Source: Methylomonas sp.
GTDB lineage: Bacteria > Pseudomonadota > Gammaproteobacteria > Methylococcales > Methylomonadaceae
Length of the DNA: 11,158 nt
Direction of reading: 5' to 3'
Assembly: GCA_028688235.1 (NCBI GenBank)
Contig: JAQTYP010000070.1
Location: 1-11,158 of the forward strand
Shown: positions 1-7,381 of the stretch, in pieces
How the letters are laid out: the number at the start of each line of letters is the position of its first letter
How positions within the stretch are numbered: the first letter of the stretch is position 1
Translations under genes and position numbers: made by a program
The notes under the pieces: generated by a model
Database searches by the model: none
What the model was told of the DNA's origin: nothing
The model's input: only the letters and a program-made list of their open reading frames with translations

Positions 1-74
1 TTGCCCGATTGCTATGAACTTGGAACAGCCACATGTCGGATGGATGTTCTTGCTTCCTGCGTTCAATGACGGCA

Positions 75-108
75 ATTGCAGCAGAGTTTAGACGTATCTG
101 TTTTTGCT
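75..108 (+). repeat. 34-bp direct repeat, copy 1
   Basis: This stretch matches 1357-1390 with one mismatch (A at 83, T at 1365). The two copies have the same orientation and bracket the A+T-rich gene at 148-1152. The shared part includes GAGTTTAGACGTATCTG. It could be a duplicated target, a short recombination site, or two copies of a dispersed repeat; the sequence does not decide which. Confidence 0.7.
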
Positions 109-147
109 TGCCTGTTTTTTGCTCCACGAATCGCCATCAAAAATATC

Positions 148-1152
148 TCAACTAGGCTTGCTTAAACTTTTTTTGTTTGTCTGCTGCCTCTTTTCTTTAA
201 TAAGTTTTTCAAATTTTATGATCACACGCTCACGGTGGCTTTTTTTAGTATTCAAAAGAATGTCATACGCCAAGGCCTGATATAGATTTGGTTTCTTTAG
301 ATATTTTAATATTTCCTCAACCTTCTTGAGACTTTTTTCCTCAATATATTGAAACGCCTCTTCTATTCTCTTGAATTTTTCAGCTCGTCCTTTTTCTGTA
401 AAAAACTCCTTGTCATAAAAAAAGTCATCGTCATTGTAAATTGGTGCGTTCGTGTTTTGGAATGAGTCAATATCAAATTTATCACTTCTTGGATCAAGAT
501 CATCGTCATCCCAAAAACTGCTACTTTTATTTAGCGTTGATTTTTTTGGCATTGTTGGCGTAGATGAAGGAGATTTTTCCGTATCCAGCGAATCAAAAGT
601 AGATTGATCTTCCAGCTCTTCCTTGAGATTCTTATTATATTGTGCAATTGCCTTAATAATATCGCTTTTTGAAAAATATGGATTTGGTTCCTTATATCCA
701 AATCTAGAATGTCGTTTCCTTTTCTTTTTATTTTTCTCAAATAAATTCAATTTTTTTTTGAGTTGTACAATGTCAAAAATACACTTCCAAATAGATTGAT
801 CTGCATTGTGATATAAATGCGTCGCTGCATCTACTGATACTATGCCTTGCTCGATTTTAAGAACTAACTCTACAGTTGCTGTATTCGCATAGTCGTGGAT
901 TGTAGATTTATGCAGCTTGGATTTATTACGAATTTGGTTAAGCATCGACTCTTCCGTATGATTAGCCATTTCATGTACTTTATGTTTTATCAACATGTGA
1001 ATACAATATCTTAACCTTTGATTAACATTTTCACAATCGTTGCCAATTTTTGATGTAGCATCAATCCAGTCGTATGCTTCTTCCATATTGGCAGGTGGCT
1101 GATACCCAATGAAAACAGATTTCCCACTGTCAATTTCTATATATTCCGTCAT
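148..1152 (-). CDS. Unrecognised A+T-rich 334-aa protein, possible DNA-binding
   Basis: I do not recognise a family. The start is the ATG at 1152, preceded on the minus strand by GGAG and a six-base spacer, a good ribosome binding site. Residues about 68-115 (a segment ending in IEQGIVSVDAATHLY) look helical and loosely recall the helix-turn-helix and 'G-x-hydrophobic-S-x-x-x-A' pattern of ParB/KorB-like DNA-binding proteins; this is inference. A strongly basic patch at about 132-150 (KKKRKRHSR) could contact nucleic acid. Residues 185-245 are Ser/Thr/Asp-rich and probably disordered, with two Asp runs. The C-terminal 80 residues are Lys/Glu-rich and likely helical. No signal peptide or membrane segment is visible. 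Base composition is far more A+T-rich than the hsd genes, and 34-bp direct repeats flank the gene, so recent transfer is likely. Confidence 0.7.
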   Translation of the reverse strand: MTEYIEIDSGKSVFIGYQPPANMEEAYDWIDATSKIGNDCENVNQRLRYCIHMLIKHKVHEMANHTEESMLNQIRNKSKLHKSTIHDYANTATVELVLKIEQGIVSVDAATHLYHNADQSIWKCIFDIVQLKKKLNLFEKNKKKRKRHSRFGYKEPNPYFSKSDIIKAIAQYNKNLKEELEDQSTFDSLDTEKSPSSTPTMPKKSTLNKSSSFWDDDDLDPRSDKFDIDSFQNTNAPIYNDDDFFYDKEFFTEKGRAEKFKRIEEAFQYIEEKSLKKVEEILKYLKKPNLYQALAYDILLNTKKSHRERVIIKFEKLIKEKRQQTNKKSLSKPS

Positions 1153-1212
1153 TTTTTACTCCAGCAATTGTTTTCTTGAGTAAGAGTTTAACTGACAATA
1201 TTATTGTTTCAA

Positions 1213-1247
1213 TATACCAGTGATAACTTTGGTATAAACGGTATAAA
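1213..1247 (-). promoter_or_regulatory. Candidate operator upstream of the 334-aa gene
   Basis: GGTATAAA occurs twice in tandem with one base between (1231-1238 and 1240-1247). The inverted half TATACC lies at 1213-1218, forming an inverted repeat with the GGTATA at 1231-1236. Three copies of one half-site about 60-95 bp upstream of the divergently read ATG at 1152 suggest a regulator site over the promoter, possibly for the gene's own product. No clear -35/-10 pair could be fixed. Confidence 0.35.
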
Positions 1248-1279
1248 ATAGGTTTTTCCGGGAACTTTAGCCTTATGCG

Positions 1280-1309
1280 ACTAGCGTTAATTAGGCGACA
1301 AGCGCTAGT
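1280..1309. other. Inverted repeat in the 1153-1523 intergenic region
   Basis: ACTAGCG (1280-1286) pairs with CGCTAGT (1303-1309) across a 16-base spacer. Four T residues end the right arm on the plus strand, so it could be a weak terminator, but the loop is long. The rest of the 370-bp gap holds the operator-like repeats, the second 34-bp repeat and no convincing open frame. Confidence 0.3.
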
Positions 1310-1356
1310 TTTAAATTGCGTTTTGAAGGAGCTTCGGCATATTCTTTACGTTATGT

Positions 1357-1390
1357 ATTGCAGCTGAGTTTAGACGTATCTGTTTTTGCT
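1357..1390 (+). repeat. 34-bp direct repeat, copy 2
   Basis: Second copy of the repeat at 75-108, same orientation, one mismatch. Together they enclose about 1.25 kb that contains only the 334-aa gene and its regulatory region. Confidence 0.7.
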
Positions 1391-1567
1391 CAACGAGTTG
1401 TAACGAGCGATCCATAAGATTCAAGCACTGTACTTTAATGTCAGCAAATCACTAATGCGGAGAGACAAATTGACCCCAACTTTCCAAATGTCGGCATAGA
1501 GCAGCCCAAAGCAAGGATACGATTTGAGCATCGGATTAGAGCGACTTGATAAAAACTCGCGTAGAAT

Positions 1568-1589
1568 TGTTGCCTATGAATTGGCAACA
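1568..1589 (+). promoter_or_regulatory. Candidate operator/promoter of the first toxin-antitoxin pair
   Basis: TGTTGCC (1568-1574) and GGCAACA (1583-1589) form a perfect 7-bp inverted repeat with an 8-base spacer. The spacer TATGAATT contains a reasonable -10 like TATGAAT. It ends 30 bp before the antitoxin ATG at 1620, the usual place for the autoregulatory operator of a type II pair. A good -35 is not obvious. Confidence 0.4.
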
Positions 1590-1619
1590 TCGCAGAATTT
1601 TATCCACAGGATCAGCATT

Positions 1620-1862
1620 ATGAACATCCATCTGCAACCTGAATTTGACGACATATTGCAACCTCTCGGACATTCTGCGGCAGAATTCTTTCTCGCAGCG
1701 AGCCTTTATCACGCACGAAAAATTAGCTTTGCCAGCGCTGCTCATATGGCAGGTTTGGATTTTGAAGGCTTTAAATCGCGTTTAGTTGAGCACTTTAATC
1801 AAGGATATATTGTGGCGGATGAGTGCGCTTTGGAAGATATTCAAACGGTTGGACAGCTTTAG
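1620..1862 (+). CDS. UPF0175-type antitoxin of a type II TA pair
   Basis: Predicted antitoxin of about 80 residues that would bind and neutralise the PIN toxin encoded next to it and repress their shared promoter. The body, with the segment LYHARKISFASAAHMAGLDF, has the arrangement known from UPF0175 proteins: a helix followed by 'grIs-x-x-x-A-x-x-aGl' and a helix-turn-helix-like turn. I place the start at ATG 1620 (MNIHLQPEF) because family members start just before this beta-strand. The frame is open from TTG 1524, but those 32 extra residues do not look like the family and would run through the operator-like repeat. AGG about ten bases upstream is a weak ribosome binding site. The stop is four bases before the GTG of the toxin gene, so translation is probably coupled. 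Confidence 0.75.
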   Translation: MNIHLQPEFDDILQPLGHSAAEFFLAASLYHARKISFASAAHMAGLDFEGFKSRLVEHFNQGYIVADECALEDIQTVGQL

Positions 1863-1866
1863 TTTC

Positions 1867-2346
1867 GTGAAAATTGTACTGAATACAAGTCCAATAATTT
1901 TTTTAAGCAAAATAGATGCTCTGACGCTTCTTGCAGATTGTTTTGCTGAAATCTTCACATCGCCCGGCGTTGTTAATGAATTGCGGGATTTTCCTATCCC
2001 CACAAATATAAAAGTGCGTTCACTTTCATCTCCGGGAAATGCTTATGTTCAAGGAGCGCTCGGACGACTACATCAAGGCGAACTTGAAGCCATTGTCTTA
2101 GCGCAAGAGTTGCTAGTGGATTACGTGATTCTGGATGATTTATTAGCTAGACGAAAAGCCCAACGGCTTGGCATTAAAGTAATGGGCACGTTAGGAGTTA
2201 TGTTGCTGCTAAACAAACGTGGATTACTCAGCGCCGAAGAGACATGGCAAAAAATCTCGCTGCTGACCAAGCAGCATGGCCTGTACTTATCGCCTCTAAT
2301 ATTGCAGCAAATTGAAACGCAGCTTGTTGGGAGCTTTTACCAGTAG
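1867..2346 (+). CDS. DUF3368-type PIN-domain toxin (putative RNase)
   Basis: Predicted PIN-fold ribonuclease toxin of 159 residues, partner of the UPF0175-type antitoxin just upstream. Visible family features are the N-terminal strand IVLNTSPIIFL, where Asn replaces the first acidic residue as in many DUF3368 proteins; Glu38 in NELRD; the GELEAI segment at 71-76; the acidic pair Asp90-Asp91 in ILDDLLARR; and the glycine-rich MGTLGVMLLL at 106-115. The start is GTG 1867, because the PIN strand begins immediately after it; the frame is open further upstream (ATG 1786), but that part lies in the antitoxin gene. The four-base gap supports co-translation. No truncation is seen. PIN toxins of this group are expected to cut RNA with a divalent metal; the target here cannot be read from sequence. 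Confidence 0.8.
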   Translation: MKIVLNTSPIIFLSKIDALTLLADCFAEIFTSPGVVNELRDFPIPTNIKVRSLSSPGNAYVQGALGRLHQGELEAIVLAQELLVDYVILDDLLARRKAQRLGIKVMGTLGVMLLLNKRGLLSAEETWQKISLLTKQHGLYLSPLILQQIETQLVGSFYQ

Positions 2347-2433
2347 CTCCTGTGAATGTTCGTTTCAAAGCAAGACTTTGCTAGGGGTTACGAACTGAAG
2401 TCAACTGACATGCTTGTTGGGCCGCAAAAAAGT

Positions 2434-2454
2434 CTGTGTAATTCCTGTGTAATT
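2434..2454. promoter_or_regulatory. Tandem decamer, possible integrase arm-type sites
   Basis: CTGTGTAATT occurs at 2434-2443 and 2445-2454, period 11. It lies in the 245-bp gene-free stretch (2347-2592) before the first tRNA-Lys fragment. The same stretch has GGATAA (2491-2496), its inverse TTATCC (2520-2525), and TATCCT/AGGATA (2521-2526, 2543-2548). Short repeats with helical-turn spacing beside a tRNA crossover are typical of tyrosine-integrase arm sites, but no integrase is present to confirm this. Confidence 0.3.
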
Positions 2455-2592
2455 GTGCAAGGAAAAGTGGCAATTTTTAGGGAAGCCTAGGGATAATAGT
2501 TTAGGAGGGATGCTAATACTTATCCTTGAAAATCAAACAATTAGGATAGAATGCGACAAGTCGGGAACTGGCGGGAAAGTCGGCTCAGAGAG

Positions 2593-2637
2593 CTTTTAAT
2601 GCGATGGTCGTGCGTTCGAATCGCACACGACCCACCA
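2593..2637 (+). pseudogene. tRNA-Lys(UUU) 3' half, copy 1
   Basis: The fragment reads as tRNA from position 32: anticodon loop CTTTTAA (anticodon TTT), 3' anticodon stem TGCGA, variable TGGTC, T stem GTGCG/CGCAC around loop TTCGAAT, acceptor strand ACGACCC, discriminator A and encoded CCA. It closely resembles the 3' half of known bacterial tRNA-Lys genes. The 5' half (acceptor, D arm, 5' anticodon stem) is missing, so it cannot make tRNA. It is most likely the duplicated end left by site-specific integration. Confidence 0.88.
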
Positions 2638-2656
2638 TCAATTCGATATACAAATC

Positions 2657-2690
2657 AACCAGTTACTGAGAAATCAGAGCTGGTTTTTTT
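2657..2690 (+). terminator. Rho-independent terminator of the tRNA-Lys unit, copy 1
   Basis: AACCAG (2657-2662) pairs with CTGGTT (2680-2685), followed by an unbroken T-run to 2690. Inside, CTGA-GAAA-TCAG gives a second stem with a GNRA-type loop. It is about 20 bases after the CCA end, where a tRNA terminator is expected. Confidence 0.75.
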
Positions 2691-2829
2691 GTGCCTGAAA
2701 TTTGGCTTACGCGAGATTTACGCGACTTAGCGTTGTGCTCAGTCCAGCTTCGTCGTGACACTGAATCGCTTTTTCAGCCGATAGCAGCTTTCATTCAAGC
2801 CAATCAATTAAGCCATTGATGATAGCAAT

Positions 2830-3321
2830 CTGTTTTACCGGGTCGCGATTGGCGTTTTGACATTGCCGCCGTTGCGCGAACGCAGTGGCGACATTGCACT
2901 GTTAGTGGATCACCTGATGACTGCGATCAATCGTGAAGCATCCAATCAACCGGGTTACATTGATAAAATACTTTCTGTAAAAGCAAAAAATATTATTCTG
3001 AACCATGCTTGGCCGGGTAATATACGAGAATTACATGGCACGTTACTCCGCGCTTCGATCTGGGCGGAATCGGATACCATTACCGAGTTCGATATTCAGG
3101 AAGCCATGATTAGCCGCCCGGCCAGCGGCAATAAAAGCGATCTGCCCGAAATCGGCTCAGGCCTTGATTTTCAAGGCTTACTGGACGACATCAAACGCAA
3201 ATACATTACCAAGGCATTGGCTCAAGTAGCTGGTAATAAAAAGAAAGCCACGGCACTGCTAGGATTGCCGAACTACCAAACGCTCAGCAATTGGATGGAC
3301 AAGCTGGGCATAGAAGAATAA
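2830..3321 (+). pseudogene. Sigma-54-dependent regulator, C-terminal remnant
   Basis: This is the last 160 or so residues of an AAA+ enhancer-binding protein. From LFYRVAIGVL the frame continues through LPPLRERSGDIALL and the AWPGNIREL sensor-II region, which are hallmarks of the end of the sigma-54 activator ATPase domain. It finishes with a Fis-like helix-turn-helix (KKKATALLGLPNYQTLSNW). The Walker A, GAFTGA and Walker B parts are missing, and an in-frame TAA lies at 2809. The homology begins at about 2830, exactly where the long direct repeat ends, so the gene was cut at that boundary. A TTG at 2857 could start a 154-residue peptide but looks like chance. hsdR begins 28 bases downstream, so the intact regulator may once have controlled the hsd operon. 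Confidence 0.85.
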
Positions 3322-3349
3322 TTGGCACGCTCTTCGCTTTAGAAGGGCT

Positions 3350-6300
3350 ATGGACAGAATCATCATGCAATCAGTCAATTTTGAATTCATCAGACCGTAC
3401 CAACCAGAGATCGCCGATCTGGGTGGCTTTGCTGAATATCACTTATATGCTGATCCCAGCAGCAGCTTGGTCAAGTTGCGGACCTTGGCGGAACAAGCCG
3501 TTAAAAGCATTTATTTCCAAGAGCGACTGCCAAAACTGTTCCGCCCGCAATTGATCGATCTGATCAACGATGCGTCCTTTCAAGAAGTCGCCAACAAAAC
3601 GTTAATTCATAACCTGAACTACCTGCGTATCCAAGGTAACGGTCCTGCGCACGGGGAATCAGGCGACACCCGTACCGCCGCTATTGCACTCGGTGTTGCA
3701 CAACAAATTGCCGCTTATCTGGCTGTGCGTTATTACGGGCTCGGTAAAGACGATATCCCAAGCTTTCACGAACCGGTCAACGTTCAGCAGCAAACTGAAG
3801 CGTTAAAAAAAGACAATCAACGCTACCAAAAACAGCTCAAAGACCAAACCGAAGCATTGGATGCATTGCTGCTTGAAGTCGAGCAACTCCGAGCAAAGGC
3901 CAGTTATCAGGAATCCAGCGAAGCCGATCGTCAATCAGCGGCAACTGCCAGCCAACAGGCCAGCGATGCGTTGCAATGGAATGAGGCTCAAACCCGCAAA
4001 CTCATGATCGACACCCTACTCGCCAAAGCGGGATGGGACGTAAACAATCCGCATCAGGTTGCTATTGAATGGCCCGTTGATCATCAGCCTACGACGAGCG
4101 GCAAAGGCAAAGCGGATTATGTGCTTTGGGATGACGATGGCAAACCTTTGGCGGTTATCGAAGCTAAAAAAGCATCAGTGACACTAAGCCAAGGCCGTGA
4201 ACAAGCCCGCTATTACGCAGATGGTTTGGAAAAGACCTACAGCCAACGTCCGATCATTTTTTATACCAACGGTTATGAAATTGGGTTGTGGGATGATGTG
4301 CATTACAACAGCGCGCGAACAGTCTACGGCTTTTATTGTAAAGAAAGCTTGAAATACCGCTTCTACCAACGGCAGCACCGCCATCCGCAACCGGAACAAT
4401 TGAATCCCGACGTGGCGATCGCGGGTCGTCCATATCAGATCGAAGCCATCAAAAGCGTCATTGCCCGATTCCAGCATCAACGACGCAAATCGCTAATCGT
4501 TCAAGCCACCGGCACCGGTAAAACACGAGTAGCCATTGCCATTTGTGAACTATTGTTGTGCAGTGGTTGGGGCAAGCGCGTTCTGTTTTTGTGTGATCGT
4601 AACGAACTACGTAAACAAGCCGCTGATGCGTTTAAATCGTTTTTGCCATCGGAAGCCCGCTGCGTTATTGGCCAAACACAGCAAGTCGACACCAATGCTC
4701 GGATATATGTCTCGACTTATCCCGCCATGATGAATCGCTTCGAGCAGTTTGATATTGGCTTTTTTGACCTGATTATTGCCGACGAATCCCATCGCTCCAT
4801 TTACAACAAATATCGCGATCTATTCATCTACTTCGATGCGTTGCATCTTGGACTAACCGCGACGCCGGTTAAATTCATCAGCCGCAATACTTACGCCTTG
4901 TTTGGCTGCGAAAACCAAGACCCCACTTTCGAATTTGGCCTGGAACAAGCCATCAACAATGTTCCGGCCTACTTGGTGCCGTTCAAGGTTAAGGATTTGA
5001 CCACCAACTTTCTGCGTGAAGGGATTAAATGGGCCAACCTGACCGATGAACAGCGCGAGCAATTGCAAGAGCAGGATGATGATGCCGAATCCTACGATTA
5101 TGCAGGTAAAGACATCGGCAAAGCGGTTTTCAATAAAGACACCGACCGCGTCATTCTGCAAAACCTGATGGAGAAAGGCATCAAGGATGATACCGGTGCC
5201 TTGGTCGGTAAAAGCATTATCTTTGCCCGTTCGCAAAAACACGCGGAATTGTTACAGGAAACCTTCAAAGAGCTTTACCCCCAACACGGGGAAGCGGTTT
5301 GCAAGGTTATCCATAACAAGGTGCCACGTGTCGAAGCCTTGATCGACGAATTCAAGGGGCCCCGCAATAACTTCCGTATCGCCATTTCTGTGGATATGCT
5401 GGATACGGGTATCGATGTACCGGAAGTGGTCAATCTGGTGTTTGCCAAGCCGGTTAAATCTTGGGTGAAATTCTGGCAAATGATCGGGCGCGGCCCCCGC
5501 CTTTGTGAGAACCTGTTTGGCCTAGGCCAACACAAAACCGAATTCCTAATTTTCGACCATTACGCCAACTTCAAATATTTCGAAGAAGAATACGAAGAGG
5601 CGGAAATCGGCGACAGCAAATCCGTGTTGCATCACCTGTTCGATGCCCGCTTGCAATTGGCGCAAACGGCGGTCGCGCAAAACAACCGTACAGCCTTTGA
5701 TCTTGCGATAGAACTGATTAAACAGGACATCAACGATCTGCCGGAAAACAGCATCCAGGTAAGAAACGCCCTAAAACAAGTGCACGAGATGGAGCAGGAA
5801 GGCGTGCTGGAAACGTTTGCACCGGCTACCCAGCAACAACTAAGCAAAGTCATTGCGCCGCTGATGAGCAATCGCAAAATTAGCGATAAAGACGCCATCA
5901 AACTGGATCGGCTGATTGCCGAAATGCAGGATTGTTTGTTGAAAAAAGCCACTTGCTTTCAAGACAAGCAAATGGAATTGCTCAGCCGCGTCGATCGGCT
6001 GGCGATTACCATCAAAGCCGTTCGTGCCAAGGATGCGCTGATTGCCGCCATTCAAAAGCAAGCCTGGTGGCAAGACGTAGATTGCGCCAAGCTGGAAAAA
6101 CTGCGCTTGGAACTGCGCGGCATTATGAAATATCAGCAAGGTGGCGGCCCCGGTGATAACGCCAAGCAAATCGATGTCGTGGAAGACAAGGAAAAGATTG
6201 AAGACTACGATGTAAAGGTCAACCTTAAAGGTACGGAAGCCATTGCCTATCGTTTCAAGATTAAAACCATTTTGGATGACCTGCTGGACAGCAGCATCAC

Positions 6301-6736
6301 CCTGCAAAAAATCCGCAATGGCGAGCCGGTGAGCGACACCGATCTGCAACAACTGTCGTCGTTGGTGTTAACGCAAAATCCCGGCGTTGACCTCAACACC
6401 CTCAAGGAGTTCTTCCCCGACAGCGCCGGTCAATTGCACTTAGCCATCCGCGCCTTGATTGGCCTCGATCCTGAAAAGGTGGAAGCGCACTTCACCGACT
6501 TCCTGCATCACCACGAACAACTCACCGCCATCCAGGTGCGATTTTTGAATTTATTGAAAACCTATATTGCAAACAACGGCTTCATTACCGTCGAAAAACT
6601 GTACGCGGCGCCGTTTTCCACCCTGCATGCCAATGGTATCGATGGCATTTTTAAAATAGAACAAGCCGACGAACTGTTTGCCTTATTGAAACCTTTCATG
6701 CAGAGTCAGCAAACTGGGCAAAACCAACATGAGTAA
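3350..6736 (+). CDS. hsdR: Type I restriction enzyme R subunit HsdR
   Basis: Restriction and translocation subunit, 1128 residues, close to the usual length of EcoKI-type HsdR. Order: a DUF4145-like helical domain (about 25-125), a coiled-coil region (about 145-215), the PD-(D/E)xK nuclease with Asp256, Glu271 and Lys273 (ADYVL...VIEAKK), then a superfamily 2 helicase/translocase with Walker A ATGTGKT (Lys391), DESH at 478-481, LTATP at 502-506 and motif VI QMIGRGPR at 710-717. The C-terminal helical part (about 970-1115) should bind the methylase core. All catalytic motifs look intact. The start is ATG 3350; AGAAGGG lies only two bases before it, so ATG 3365 (MQSVNFEF), which aligns better with family starts, is an alternative. 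HsdR needs HsdM2-HsdS to act, and neither is complete here, so it is probably idle unless partners lie elsewhere. Confidence 0.95.
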   Translation: MDRIIMQSVNFEFIRPYQPEIADLGGFAEYHLYADPSSSLVKLRTLAEQAVKSIYFQERLPKLFRPQLIDLINDASFQEVANKTLIHNLNYLRIQGNGPAHGESGDTRTAAIALGVAQQIAAYLAVRYYGLGKDDIPSFHEPVNVQQQTEALKKDNQRYQKQLKDQTEALDALLLEVEQLRAKASYQESSEADRQSAATASQQASDALQWNEAQTRKLMIDTLLAKAGWDVNNPHQVAIEWPVDHQPTTSGKGKADYVLWDDDGKPLAVIEAKKASVTLSQGREQARYYADGLEKTYSQRPIIFYTNGYEIGLWDDVHYNSARTVYGFYCKESLKYRFYQRQHRHPQPEQLNPDVAIAGRPYQIEAIKSVIARFQHQRRKSLIVQATGTGKTRVAIAICELLLCSGWGKRVLFLCDRNELRKQAADAFKSFLPSEARCVIGQTQQVDTNARIYVSTYPAMMNRFEQFDIGFFDLIIADESHRSIYNKYRDLFIYFDALHLGLTATPVKFISRNTYALFGCENQDPTFEFGLEQAINNVPAYLVPFKVKDLTTNFLREGIKWANLTDEQREQLQEQDDDAESYDYAGKDIGKAVFNKDTDRVILQNLMEKGIKDDTGALVGKSIIFARSQKHAELLQETFKELYPQHGEAVCKVIHNKVPRVEALIDEFKGPRNNFRIAISVDMLDTGIDVPEVVNLVFAKPVKSWVKFWQMIGRGPRLCENLFGLGQHKTEFLIFDHYANFKYFEEEYEEAEIGDSKSVLHHLFDARLQLAQTAVAQNNRTAFDLAIELIKQDINDLPENSIQVRNALKQVHEMEQEGVLETFAPATQQQLSKVIAPLMSNRKISDKDAIKLDRLIAEMQDCLLKKATCFQDKQMELLSRVDRLAITIKAVRAKDALIAAIQKQAWWQDVDCAKLEKLRLELRGIMKYQQGGGPGDNAKQIDVVEDKEKIEDYDVKVNLKGTEAIAYRFKIKTILDDLLDSSITLQKIRNGEPVSDTDLQQLSSLVLTQNPGVDLNTLKEFFPDSAGQLHLAIRALIGLDPEKVEAHFTDFLHHHEQLTAIQVRFLNLLKTYIANNGFITVEKLYAAPFSTLHANGIDGIFKIEQADELFALLKPFMQSQQTGQNQHE

Positions 6737-6742
6737 AACACT

Positions 6743-6973
6743 ATGCAAGCACTAGAACTCACCACAGTCATCAACGAGCAGCATCAAATCCATTTGCAAC
6801 TGCCGGATTTCATCAAAGCCGGTAAAGCCAAAGTGATCGTTTTGCTGGAAGACGCTGCCGACATGCAGCCAGCGGCAAAGCGGGTATTCGGACAGTTTCG
6901 CGGCAAAATCAAGATCAATGAGGATTTCGATAACGAATTGCCGGATGAATTCTGGTTGGGTAAGGACGCATGA
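6743..6973 (+). CDS. vapB: VapB-type antitoxin (DUF2281-like)
   Basis: Predicted 76-residue antitoxin for the VapC encoded directly after it. The first 36 residues form a beta-rich, AbrB/SpoVT-like DNA-binding region (INEQHQIHLQLPDFIKAGKA). The C-terminal tail has the GQFRGKIKINEDFDNELPDEFW pattern (residues about 50-71), characteristic of DUF2281-type antitoxins that wrap the toxin. It starts six bases after the hsdR stop and its last four bases overlap the vapC start (ATGA at 6970), so hsdR, vapB, vapC and hsdM look like one transcript. No separate promoter or operator is obvious in the six-base gap; if there is one it lies inside the end of hsdR. Confidence 0.85.
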   Translation: MQALELTTVINEQHQIHLQLPDFIKAGKAKVIVLLEDAADMQPAAKRVFGQFRGKIKINEDFDNELPDEFWLGKDA

Positions 6974-7356
6974 ATTTATTGCTGGATACCCATGTTTTCC
7001 TGTGGCTGAACGACACCCCGGAAAAGCTGTCGCCAGCGGCATTGGCTGCTTGCCAGGATGAAAACAACACCTTGTTTCTAAGCTTGGCTTCCGCTTGGGA
7101 AATTCAGATCAAGCAGCAACTCGGCAAGCTCGAACTCAGCGAAAGCCTGCAAACCCTGATTAGCACCCAACAGCAGCAAAACGGCTTGCAGTTATTGCCT
7201 ATCGAGTTGGCGCATATCGAGGCCCTTAGCCAATTGCCAACGGTGCATCGCGATCCTTTCGACCGTTTGTTGATTGCGCAAAGCATTCAACAGCACATGC
7301 AGATTGTTAGTGCCGATCAGGTATTTACCGGTTATCCGGTCAACCTGATCTGGTAA
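6970..7356 (+). CDS. vapC: VapC-type PIN-domain RNase toxin
   Basis: Predicted toxin ribonuclease of 128 residues, normal size for the family. The expected PIN acidic residues are all visible: Asp6 in LLDTHVFLW, Glu44 in ASAWEIQIK, Asp95/Asp98 in HRDPFDRLLIAQS, and Asp116 in SADQVF. They coordinate the metal ion used to cut RNA, usually tRNA or rRNA in studied VapCs; the target here is unknown. The ATG overlaps the vapB stop, typical of a coupled pair. The stop is 25 bases before hsdM. Its place between hsdR and hsdM is unusual and could stabilise the restriction locus by killing cells that lose it. It appears intact. Confidence 0.9.
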   Translation: MNLLLDTHVFLWLNDTPEKLSPAALAACQDENNTLFLSLASAWEIQIKQQLGKLELSESLQTLISTQQQQNGLQLLPIELAHIEALSQLPTVHRDPFDRLLIAQSIQQHMQIVSADQVFTGYPVNLIW

Positions 7357-7381
7357 CCCTTATATTTTTAGAAAAACACAC

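Larger units (their letters stand above)
2593..2830 (+). repeat. Long direct repeat copy 1 (attachment-site-like)
   Basis: Bases 2593-2725 are identical to 8330-8462 (133 bp, constant offset 5737). After an 11-base length difference, homology continues to about 2830 at roughly 80-85% by eye. The unit consists of the tRNA-Lys 3' half, its terminator and a 140-bp tail. The left edge coincides with the anticodon loop, a standard crossover point for tRNA-targeting integrases. The right edge coincides with the first codons of a broken sigma-54 regulator gene. Confidence 0.9.

Noticed and set aside
1524..1619. N-terminal extension of the UPF0175-type antitoxin from TTG 1524
   Set aside because: It would code through the operator-like palindrome, has a rare start, and the extra residues do not look like the family.
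2545..2637. A complete tRNA-Lys gene at the first repeat
   Set aside because: No 5' acceptor strand, D arm or 5' anticodon strand pairs with the 3' half, so it is only a fragment. The same holds for the copy at 8330.
5840..6352. A 170-codon minus-strand frame inside hsdR
   Set aside because: It is antisense to a well-supported coding region, has no ribosome binding site and no recognisable motif. Other frames opposite hsdR and hsdM are rejected for the same reason.
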